This document shows positions 30,829 through 39,245 of a DNA stretch of 64,000 bases, piece by piece (the stretch's first letter is position 1; each line of letters begins with the position of its first letter). Both the position numbers and the translations under genes were made by a program. The DNA comes from Clytia hemisphaerica (lineage: Eukaryota > Cnidaria > Hydrozoa > Leptothecata > Clytiidae): positions 1-64,000 of the forward strand of contig CACVBU010000791.1 in the NCBI GenBank assembly GCA_902728285.1. The letters are read 5' to 3'. Below the pieces are notes generated by a model, which was not told where the DNA came from, ran no database searches, and was given only the letters and a program-made list of their open reading frames with translations.

Positions 30829-33800
30829 TTAAGAGGACTGTATATCTTCTAATGCGTTGGGCACAAAAGTGATACCCGCATAATCAAGTTCATCAGTTTT
30901 GTTACTGTGAATAATAACGAGTTTATTGATAGGGCGCTTTAACTGTCCATTCATTGTCTTAACGACAGCGCCACGTACTTTGTTGTCTTTACCTTTGATG
31001 AGTTCTTCGATCTTTCCCATCTTCCATTTGACCCTTGGTCCTTGGTCATCAATGAGACAAACGTCTCCAACATTTAGAGTTTCAGTTCTCATGTTGCGAT
31101 TGGGTTTAACATTCCTCTCGCGTAGACTTGTAAGGTATTCACTTTTCCATTGTTCCCAAAAGTATGACAAGGCACGCTTTATAGCGCCACAGTTTATTTC
31201 ATTGTCGTTCTCGTTCTCGTCCGTGTTCTTTACGGAAGTCTCAATCTTCCTCCCGTAAATCAGATGGTTTGGGGTCAATGGCTGTGTGATTTCGGAATCA
31301 TAAATATGCGTTAACGGACGATTGTTTAGAATATTCTCAATACGTTTAAGTAGTGTGGAAAGTTCATCACACGTCAGTATCTCCTTTCTTAGAGATTTGC
31401 GTAAGATACGTTTGGTAGACTGAACCAGTCTCTCGAACACTCCACCACTCCAGGGAGCAGCCTCAATGTTAAATTTCCAACGGATAAAACGAGATTTTGC
31501 AAAATCTTGTGTAGCATTAGAGGTGAAATTCGAACCATTATCAGAGTTAATAACTTTCGGAGCGTTATATCTGTTGAAGAAACGTTCTAAAATACGAATT
31601 AGAGCGTCTGAATCGTAGCTTGTAGCGAGATCAAGGTATACAGCTCGCGTAGAGTAACAAGTTATCAAAGCAATCCACGATTTGTAAAGAGTTTTCTGAT
31701 CACCAAAATTGTTTCGAACGAATACCGGACCAGCGTAGTCTATACCGATATTCTCAAACGCGTAACTTTGATCGACACGTTCTGATGGTAACTTGGGTTG
31801 GTCAGGGTAAATACATCGCTTACCCTCGAATAATCGACAAACTAAACACGAGTTTATCAGTTTCTTGACGAGTTGTCTGCCTTTTGGAATCCAATATTGT
31901 GAGCGAATTTCGTTTAAGGTATCTTTCGTTTTGTTATGTCCAACGGTTTGGTGACATTCGAGTACAATCAGTTCAGCTAATCTCGAATCACGTGGTATAA
32001 GAATTGGAAATTTCGTGTCGAACGGAAGGGGTGCGTTTCCTAGCCGTCCTTTGCATCGTAAAATACCATTAGCGTCTGTAAAAACGTCCAGACTTCGTTT
32101 CAATTGTTCGTATCGCGGTGATTGGTATTCTTTTTGTACTTCAAGGATCCACAGCTTCTTTGCGTTCACTAGATGATTGATTGATTCTTCGGCATCGTGC
32201 CTAGTGTTTTGAACACTATGTTTTAAGTTTCTCACGAATTTTAAAACTTTGGCCGTCACCCGAAATAAACGGGATAACGAACCGAATCTTCTTGGATCGA
32301 GGATTCCCAGTAAATTCGGGACCTCGACCCCATCACTAAAAATTGTATGACTTTCATCAGATTGTGGTATTTCACACGAATCTGGATCAGGATACTCACG
32401 AACAATATTGTAACTGTTAAATAAAACGAGATTAAATGCAGTGTTAGTAGCTAAACAAGTAACTTTCTCTTCATCATCAAGGTCAGAGAATTCAAATTCA
32501 GTTCCAACAAACAGATTAACAGTTTCTGTAGTAGAATGTTCATTTTGTTTCGAAAAGTTATCACCTGGCTTTAGGTCTGGCCAGTGTTCTTTGGAGAAGG
32601 ATAAAAATTCGGGGCCATTCAACCACTTCTTATTTTGTACAATTTGAGATAACAATAAACCCCGGGTTACATCATCAGCAGAATTTTGTAAAGTGTCAAT
32701 TAGTTTCCAAACAAAAGTTTTTGATTTCCCTCTTATCTCATTTACTCGATTTTGAACAAATTGTTTGTAAACTTTATTTTCGTTTTTGAGCCAACAGTAA
32801 GCGACGGTGGAGTCTATCCAAGCATAAATTTTCTCAATAAAAAGTGTATCTTTCAGTTCAGACTTCACTTGATTGATGATGATAGTTAAAATTTGAGCCC
32901 CACACAGTTCTAATTTGGGGACAGTACTACCCTTTATGGGTGCAATACGAGATTTGCCTGTAACTAACGATGTGCTTACAAGACCAGAATCAAATTCAGT
33001 TCTTAGATAAACACAACAACCATATGCTCTTTTTGAAGCATCACTGAATCCATGAAGTTCACGAGAAACGACTGGATCATCATTTGTAGTATAACAATAC
33101 GGTCTCAGAAAACTAATATCTTTAATTTCCTTCAAATCAAGTAAAATTTGCTGCCAGACAGAAATTAATTCAGTGGGAATAGTCTCATCCCAATCAGTGT
33201 TGGAAATACAAATATCTTGGAATAAAATTTTCAATTTCACGATAAGAGGATTTATAAGTCCGAGAGGATCGAAAATTGACGACGTAAATTGAATAACATT
33301 TCTCTTTGTAGGTAACGAAAATTCAGCTGAGTGTAAAGAGTTTTGGAAATTAAGAAAGAACTTATCATTACCTTTGTTCCATGGGAGGCCGAGCACTTTA
33401 GTGAGGTCACATTTGTCGAGGACTTGATTCTCTCCTTTAAAAAGTTTTTTCAGATTTCGTTCGAGCGATTCACAGTTCGATTGAGCTTTACGAAGATTGA
33501 AATTGGCTTCAGCAAAATGTTCTTTACAGGACGTATAAAATTCACAGGCTTCAGCTTCAGTGTCTAGACTTGTCGTAAGGTCGTCGACGTGTAAGGAGCG
33601 GAGTAGCAGGTCACGAACTGACGTATCTTGTATCTTGTTAATATGATGTCTGAGTGTTCCATTTAACAGAAACGGTGAAGAAGTAACTCCAAATAAAACG
33701 CGACAAATACGATAAGTAACGAGTTGATTGTTATCAAAGTTCTGAAAATCAATATCATTGGTGTCTTTCAACCATAAAAAACGAACAAAATCACGATCTT

Positions 33801-35466
33801 TCTCGTTCAGCATGATTTGCCAAAAAGCTTTCTCGATGTCTGCAACTAAACCAATGTTCTTGGCACGAAAACGGAGGAGAATTCCGAATAAAGACGTTGT
33901 GAGCGAAGGTCCTGGATTCAAACAGTCATTTAATGAAGGACCATACGTCGAAGAGCTAGCATCGAAAACCATTCTGACCTTTGTAGTTATACGGTCATCT
34001 CTGCACACTGGTCGATGCGGTAAATAAAAAGCTTTCTCTGGAGTGGTTGAAGTTGGAACTTCTTCAATCACACCAAGTTCAATCTGTTCTTTGATAATAA
34101 AATCATAAGTTTTCAAAAGTTCCTCATTCGATTTGAAATGTTTCAGAAGCACTGATCTGAGTCGACGTTTACTGGTTTCAAAATTATCATTCAAAATTTC
34201 GTACTGTTCGAGAAATGGTAGGGAGACCTTATAACGTTTAGCCTCATCATTAAAAGAAATATCATTTTCGAAATTTTCAATAGCAGTAGATTTAATTTCG
34301 TCATTCGATTCTTGGACATTTTCACAGTCCCAAAATTTGTTCAAAGTTTTTTGTAAATCTGTGTTCGGTTCGCGTATCTCATACTGGCACTCTAGAACAT
34401 GCGTTGTCAAAACGTTTGATTCTAACGGATTTTTGTTAATAGAGCCGGACAAAACATAGCCTAGCTTTGTATCAATAGCAACCAAAGTTCCTTTGGAATT
34501 TTTGACTTTGTGGTCGTTGAAAAATCTCCAATAATTATCAGCACCAATCAGCATGTCAACGACTAACGGAGAGTTCTTTGGATTCGAATCTGCAAAATCT
34601 AACGAAGTAAACTCAGGAATTTCATAAACACTTTCAATATTCTGATTCTTCAGTGGGTGGCAAATTTCGTTGCATAAAGCAGTCACTGGAATTTCACAAT
34701 TTTTTCCTTTCACGGTAACTTCGAAAACGTTCAGAGTTTTGTTTGTAGAGTTATCATTAAAACTTTTAATACATATATCTTTAGTCGCGATGGGTTCATT
34801 TAGCTCGAGTCTTTCAGCAGCTTTCGGTGTAATATACGTAATCTGTGACCCCAAATCAAAAAGAATTCTCATTTTCTGTTCTTTCGTTTTACTCGAAACG
34901 GTAGCAGTAGCAGTTTGTAAAAATACATTATTATTCTTTGACCCAGCTACACACGAAACACTTTCATCGTTTCCCTCCTTTTTATTTGAACTGTCTTTCT
35001 CTTTTTCTTTCGTGAGAGTTTCAATGTTTTTATCCTGCTCATTGTTTGTACAAATCGAGACGTGGTGTTTTCCTTTACACACAAAACATTTCATATTCGT
35101 TCGACATTGTTTTGATGAATGGCCGATCTTGAAGCAACAAAAGCAACGTCTTTCCTTTATTATTATAGACTTTCTGATTTCTTTATTCTCTACTATATCA
35201 CAATATTGTTCTTTGTGATTTCGTTTACAAAAGATACATTGTTTTCGTTCACTTGTCTTGGTAGAGAGATTTTTTGAGGAGGCGTTGTCATGACGATTAG
35301 ATCTTTGTGTGTGACCTAACAATGAACTTCCAGTAAATTTACTCTCTTGTAAACAACTTGAAGAGATTTTTTCGCGAGCTACAAGCTCATTTTTGAATGT
35401 TTTTAAAAGTGTTAATAAATCAAATTTTTGTTCATTCGAAATGTTTCTTGAGATAATAAGTTGCAT
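30829..35466 (-). CDS. BEL element 2 pol polyprotein
   Basis: A single 1545-residue frame. N-terminal 35 residues (LIISRNISNEQKFDLLTLL) are really the end of gag. Zinc knuckles follow (CIFCKRNHKEQYC, CFCCFKIGHSSKQC, CFVCKGKHHVSIC), then a protease-like segment LFDLGSQITYI near residue 200, where D-L-G replaces the usual D-S/T-G. The reverse transcriptase has VRMVFDASSST, LVADIEKAFWQI and catalytic HVDD near residue 627 in place of YVDD. RNase H (GFSDASKRAYG, KLELCGAQ, WIDSTVAYCWL) comes next. Integrase has an HHCC zinc domain (HQTVGHNKTKDTL to CLVC), GIDYAGPV, SDNGSNF near 1309, and a catalytic glutamate in FERLVQ. A GDVCLIDD block and the end of the element follow. Confidence 0.92.
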   Translation of the reverse strand: MQLIISRNISNEQKFDLLTLLKTFKNELVAREKISSSCLQESKFTGSSLLGHTQRSNRHDNASSKNLSTKTSERKQCIFCKRNHKEQYCDIVENKEIRKSIIIKERRCFCCFKIGHSSKQCRTNMKCFVCKGKHHVSICTNNEQDKNIETLTKEKEKDSSNKKEGNDESVSCVAGSKNNNVFLQTATATVSSKTKEQKMRILFDLGSQITYITPKAAERLELNEPIATKDICIKSFNDNSTNKTLNVFEVTVKGKNCEIPVTALCNEICHPLKNQNIESVYEIPEFTSLDFADSNPKNSPLVVDMLIGADNYWRFFNDHKVKNSKGTLVAIDTKLGYVLSGSINKNPLESNVLTTHVLECQYEIREPNTDLQKTLNKFWDCENVQESNDEIKSTAIENFENDISFNDEAKRYKVSLPFLEQYEILNDNFETSKRRLRSVLLKHFKSNEELLKTYDFIIKEQIELGVIEEVPTSTTPEKAFYLPHRPVCRDDRITTKVRMVFDASSSTYGPSLNDCLNPGPSLTTSLFGILLRFRAKNIGLVADIEKAFWQIMLNEKDRDFVRFLWLKDTNDIDFQNFDNNQLVTYRICRVLFGVTSSPFLLNGTLRHHINKIQDTSVRDLLLRSLHVDDLTTSLDTEAEACEFYTSCKEHFAEANFNLRKAQSNCESLERNLKKLFKGENQVLDKCDLTKVLGLPWNKGNDKFFLNFQNSLHSAEFSLPTKRNVIQFTSSIFDPLGLINPLIVKLKILFQDICISNTDWDETIPTELISVWQQILLDLKEIKDISFLRPYCYTTNDDPVVSRELHGFSDASKRAYGCCVYLRTEFDSGLVSTSLVTGKSRIAPIKGSTVPKLELCGAQILTIIINQVKSELKDTLFIEKIYAWIDSTVAYCWLKNENKVYKQFVQNRVNEIRGKSKTFVWKLIDTLQNSADDVTRGLLLSQIVQNKKWLNGPEFLSFSKEHWPDLKPGDNFSKQNEHSTTETVNLFVGTEFEFSDLDDEEKVTCLATNTAFNLVLFNSYNIVREYPDPDSCEIPQSDESHTIFSDGVEVPNLLGILDPRRFGSLSRLFRVTAKVLKFVRNLKHSVQNTRHDAEESINHLVNAKKLWILEVQKEYQSPRYEQLKRSLDVFTDANGILRCKGRLGNAPLPFDTKFPILIPRDSRLAELIVLECHQTVGHNKTKDTLNEIRSQYWIPKGRQLVKKLINSCLVCRLFEGKRCIYPDQPKLPSERVDQSYAFENIGIDYAGPVFVRNNFGDQKTLYKSWIALITCYSTRAVYLDLATSYDSDALIRILERFFNRYNAPKVINSDNGSNFTSNATQDFAKSRFIRWKFNIEAAPWSGGVFERLVQSTKRILRKSLRKEILTCDELSTLLKRIENILNNRPLTHIYDSEITQPLTPNHLIYGRKIETSVKNTDENENDNEINCGAIKRALSYFWEQWKSEYLTSLRERNVKPNRNMRTETLNVGDVCLIDDQGPRVKWKMGKIEELIKGKDNKVRGAVVKTMNGQLKRPINKLVIIHSNKTDELDYAGITFVPNALEDIQSS

Positions 35467-36302
35467 TCTCCAGGCATCTTATTCATCAAAAGTGGGATCA
35501 AAAGTGGCCCATATTCTTCATTTTTCATTTCAAAGGTTTCTAAATTTCGTAGCTGAGTTTCAACGGTGTCGTAAAGGTTTCGTAGAGCTTTCAAATCATT
35601 GATATTAGATACCGATTCAAGTTCAATAATTTTCCCCATATGAAACGATATAAGTTTTTCTTTGTTGCCGAAACGCTCTTTTAACAGTTCTAGAGCTTTT
35701 GAATAGTTTTCGCTCGATAAATGAAATCCCTTCAATAAATTTTCTGCCTCTCCTTCGAGGTAACCCAACAAATAATTAAGTTTTTGTACATCTGGGATGC
35801 TTTTTTCATTGTGAACAGCAACGTTAAACGATTCTATGAATGACTGGTAATCAGCAGGATTCCCAGAAAATTGTTTGATTTTCAAAGTCGGAAGTTTCAC
35901 GTTTGTTTTTGCTTTTGCGACAGATTGGACAGAACTTACAGGAGTAGAAAGCTCGACATTTGAAGACCCCCCACCAGTGCTCTTTCCCCTAGAAAATTTG
36001 GTAACAAAATTCTCAATCTTACGTATTTCGTAGTTTGTTTTGACTTCGTAATCCAATGCGTCATTCATAATCAAATTGTAATCATCATCCTCGGTTTCTT
36101 CATCTGCAATTTCTTGGTATAACTCCATGATACTTTTCAATTTTTCTTTGACAGTGTTTTTCAAAACAACGAGATATTCAATTTTGTCATTCACTAACTT
36201 TGACTGTTCAGTAGTCATAATCTCTTTGATATCTCCTTCTAATAATTTCTTAACATACGAGACAAGTCCAGCACGCTGTCTCTTTGAATTTTTCTCAGCC
36301 AT
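35412..36302 (-). CDS. BEL element 2 gag
   Basis: A 296-residue frame beginning about 175 nt inside the 5' LTR. The N-terminal part is helical and charged. The capsid-like DUF1759 region (LPTLKIKQFSGNPADYQSFI, LGYLEGEAENLLKGF) is clear from about residue 140. The real gag C-terminus (LIISRNISNEQ onward) lies in the -1 frame, the pol frame. In the pol frame a stop lies 12 nt before its first methionine, so a switch must occur within a few codons after NKMPGE. No standard slippery heptamer is visible there. A one-base loss is as likely as programmed shifting. Confidence 0.85.
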   Translation of the reverse strand: MAEKNSKRQRAGLVSYVKKLLEGDIKEIMTTEQSKLVNDKIEYLVVLKNTVKEKLKSIMELYQEIADEETEDDDYNLIMNDALDYEVKTNYEIRKIENFVTKFSRGKSTGGGSSNVELSTPVSSVQSVAKAKTNVKLPTLKIKQFSGNPADYQSFIESFNVAVHNEKSIPDVQKLNYLLGYLEGEAENLLKGFHLSSENYSKALELLKERFGNKEKLISFHMGKIIELESVSNINDLKALRNLYDTVETQLRNLETFEMKNEEYGPLLIPLLMNKMPGECNLLSQETFRMNKNLIY

Positions 36303-36460
36303 TTTAAATCAATAACTCAATAACCAAATAATCAAATAATCAAAATTTGTTTTTCTTATTTGTTGTTGTTGTATGTTTTCTATATCTCTTCCAACAACCA
36401 AAACACAAATGCCCCAAGTGGCATTTCAATTTGTAAAATTTAAAAAACGAGTTCAATCCA

Positions 36461-36475
36461 GTTCGGTATGGACCA
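36461..36475 (-). other. primer binding site of BEL element 2
   Basis: On the element strand, TGGTCCATACCGAAC follows the 5' LTR directly. TGG pairs with the CCA end of a tRNA. The tRNA species was not identified. Confidence 0.6.
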
Positions 36476-36591
36476 TGTTGTATAAAGTATAATCATGAAC
36501 TGGTCTTTCAAGTATAAACACGTGCATAAGTACAAAGTGCGCCGAGTAGGCAACTAACATAAGTATATACCGGGTTACAAATTATACGACA
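36476..36591 (-). repeat. 5' LTR of BEL element 2
   Basis: Appears identical to 30599-30714; upstream of gag on the minus strand. Confidence 0.93.
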
Positions 36592-36937
36592 CTGCTTGAC
36601 ACGTGAATGACCATTTTTCTGCCGTGAATACAGTTGACGCTCTCTAAATTGACGCTCTACTCTTTGATAAGCTCCCATTTTCGATCCATTGGCGTTTTGA
36701 CAGGGGGCCACGCCTCCCCAAGTTGAGCTTTTTTGAACGCCAAAATCTTGAAATTACCCTAAACTGTAATTGATCGCCCCCCACCAAAGAAAAAAATAAT
36801 TGACCAAAAAGGTCAAAGTTTTCCCAAAAGAATGTGAAGGGGTTTGTAGTTTTTGTGACCTTTTTCTGGCTACCTTTGACCTTTTTAAGGCCTCCTTTAA
36901 GCTGTTTGATAATTCTTAGACCAAAATTTTGGTCAAT

Positions 36938-37420
36938 GGCAGAAATTCGAAAGTTGGCAGGAATAAGGGTTCTTTGTAATTGTGGCGCCGCAGGCAAAAA
37001 AAAATTGGTGTAAGAAAGGTCAAACAGCTTAAAAGATATTCTAAAAAGGAGAAAGTTAGTCCGCATACTGTAAGACCACAAAAACCACAGCGAGCAGTTT
37101 TGATCAATCTCTCATTTTGGGGGTGAGCATCTTATCTTTAACCCCTGGTGGATACACAACACTTCTCTTGCTTTGACTTTTCGCAATTCATTATTGATAG
37201 TAGTTTGAAAAAATTCGTAGAATAAAACGAAGCGCCGCAGGCGAAAAAAAATTTACACTGCACTTATAGAAGGCGCTAAAAACGTGTCAAAGGGCGCCAA
37301 ATCGCCCAACCAAACATCAAAAAAAAAATTGGCGCCCCTTGAAAAGCTTTTTTGGCGCCCCTCTCAGGTCTTCCTGGGTGGTGCACTGCACACCCTGCAC
37401 CCCCTGCCAGGCCGCCACTG
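36938..37420. repeat. hAT-derived repeat family D, partial copy
   Basis: Closely matches 49921-50402: AATTCGAAAGTTGG, GGCAAAAAAAAATTGGTG, ACCACAAAAACCACAGCGAG, and ends CTGCCAGGCCGCCACTG. The right terminus is intact. The left terminus and target duplication could not be found, so it is truncated or rearranged within the hAT-like element at 29760-37861. Confidence 0.7.
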
Positions 37421-37861
37421 CTGCTAGGCTTTTCTCAATCCATCTCGATGAACAATGTCGCAAATTTTTCTTGTTCGCTTCGCTCGCATTTCCTAAATGT
37501 TTCTAAAATGACCTAAATTTTAAGTTCAAATTTCGGTATACCAATGCGACCAAAAGGGGCGCCAGAATAACCTACAAGGGGGCACCTTAAGCCAAAATCC
37601 TACATTTGCTTACCAACCTGTACCTACTCAACACGCTACAGTTTGGTAATTGTTATAGAGAATTTTGGATGATGAAAAACCCGACCTTTATCGTCCACAC
37701 ATACCAAGCACCCATTTTTGCCTAAGTACCCCCTACGGGGTACCTAAAAAATGGGTATCGGTATCGATATCGGTATTTGAACGAAAAAATTATCGGTATA
37801 TCGGTAATTGAGAGAAAAAGTGATCGGTATATCGGTATTACGAAGTCCCGTACGGCCCCCA

Positions 37862-38030
37862 CTAGAAAAAAGTTAGTTTTCTTACTCAAATAAAGCTATT
37901 TTTCGTACCTCTAAAAACCCTTCACGATATTCAGCCGGTTGCTATCACGAAAGAAAGTAATATCTACCGTGAAAAGCACAGGTTGAAATCAGGGTAGTGA
38001 AAGCGCTCACTTTGAGTTACTAATTAAAGT
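37862..38030. other. short non-coding spacer between two elements
   Basis: Contains the right CTAGAAAA duplication at 37862-37869; nothing else recognised. Confidence 0.4.
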
Positions 38031-38392
38031 TAATATGATAAAATTTCGCGGGGATTAAAATTCGCGGTTGAGTCTATCTGCGAAATTAAAAAATTTCGTG
38101 GGGACTAGATTTTTTGGGTGGTACTATTGGATGGCAATATTTTCACGATTTTGTGACTTTTACTGTCAAATCATGCATGTTGGTTGTTGAAATACACATT
38201 ATTTGCGCCTCTTTGATACCAGTAAACATTTAAATAGTATTTATTTGACATATTTTGAGTTTTGTTTAAAAATATTTCGTGGACGAGGCCTTTCCAAATT
38301 TCCTTTGGGACTTAATTTCGCGGATTTTCGTGGATGATACCCAAATCTGCGAAATCCGCAAAATTTAAATCCCGCGAAAGTTTATCCCATTA
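38031..38392. mobile_element. MITE family E (TTTCGCGGG termini)
   Basis: The left end TAATATGATAAAATTTCGCG and right end on the other strand TAATGGGATAAACTTTCGCG continue as matching inverted repeats over about 37 bp. AAGT flanks both sides and may be the target duplication. The interior has more TTCGCGG and TTCGTGG blocks and no coding potential. Confidence 0.7.
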
Positions 38393-39104
38393 AAGTACCT
38401 TTTTTACTTTTAAATTTGTGACCGAATATTAAAGAGATTGCTAGTTTGCATACTGTAATTTTAGGGAGCTAATGTATGACGCTCAACTTTACAATTTTGA
38501 AAGTAGCCGGAAATGCAAAGTTCTGAAACTTCGATAAAAGAGCCAGGCTGACGCCGTACTATAATAAAGTTTTTCTTTCGCCCTTTATCATAATGTCAGA
38601 GTTCTATGTAGGTTTGCCAGCTTTGATTTTATGTTAATTTCAATGAAGCTGTTTTGTATCTTTATTGCGTTGTGATGTTGAGCAACTTAAAGTTAACCGT
38701 TAGAAGTACGGTATTATTACACGAATATTACTAGTCATTTTATTAACACGAATTGAAATTTTTTATAAAAAACCCCTATATTAAAACCAGCCATGGTTGG
38801 CCGTTGAATCTGCTCTAATGCTCGCAATGCATGACTATACGATTCAAGATGGTGGATAGAAAGAACAAAAGGTCTATTCGACCAGACTCTATTTTGGTGA
38901 GGGAAAAGATCCCTCCTTCAAAATTCAACCTCCAGATAGATGATAGGACTAATAGGACCAGGAAGAAATTCCCGGTTCCATCCCTACAGGTAAATCGAGA
39001 TATGCTATAAAAAAAATGTAGCATTTTCTCATCGTTCATACTCACATTTCTTCAGATCTTCTTTGATGATACACGTTCTGCATCCGATCTAATGAAGTAG
39101 AAGC
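38393..39104. other. non-coding region
   Basis: AT-rich; the short frame on the minus strand at 38815-39045 has no protein-like features. Confidence 0.4.
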
Positions 39105-39245
39105 CGAAGGCCAGAAGTCAATCTCTTTGGTAGGATTTGAAGCCGAAAAATCCTACCAAAGTTGCGCGGCCTTGAGCAGCTCACCTGGTTTTTACACAAA
39201 TGACAGATTGAAACTAAAATTTACCGCTAAATTTTGAAAAAAATA
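39105..39245 (+). repeat. structured repeat with hairpin, copy 2
   Basis: A perfect 14-bp hairpin, arms 39125-39138 and 39148-39161, loop GAAGCCGAA, preceded by a smaller GCC-GAA-GGC hairpin. It is followed by the same TTTTTACACAAAYGMCAGAT block as at 24846. It abuts the first readable LINE codons and may be the 5' junction of that insertion. Confidence 0.55.

Larger units (their letters stand above)
30599..36591 (-). mobile_element. BEL/Pao LTR retrotransposon, young copy (element 2)
   Basis: Two 116-bp LTRs (30599-30714, 36476-36591) appear identical by eye, begin TG and end CA, and are bounded by the perfect 5-bp duplication CTGCT (30594-30598 and 36592-36596). The minus strand encodes gag (36302-35412) and a long uninterrupted pol (35466-30829) with protease, RT, RNase H and integrase. 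Polypurine tract and TGG-type primer site are in the right places. Identical LTRs point to recent insertion. It sits inside the older hAT-like element. Confidence 0.93.
29760..37861. mobile_element. hAT-like element with CGGTAT-rich ends, interrupted by BEL element 2
   Basis: The left end GGGGGGGGCGTACGGGA and right end, read on the other strand, TGGGGGCCGTACGGGA form inverted termini. Both are followed by arrays of TCGGTATATCGGTATT-type motifs. They are bounded by a perfect 8-bp direct repeat CTAGAAAA (29752-29759 and 37862-37869), the duplication size of hAT elements. Without the 6-kb BEL insertion the element is about 2.1 kb and has no transposase frame, so it is non-autonomous or internally rearranged. 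Confidence 0.6.

Noticed and set aside
33343-35218. Plus-strand frames opposite BEL element 2 pol (for example 34670-35218)
   Set aside because: Antisense shadows of the pol frame; no independent features.
39105-39165. Hammerhead ribozyme at the LINE 5' edge
   Set aside because: A CTAATGA near 39090 resembles part of the core, but the GAAA element and the three-stem arrangement could not be built.
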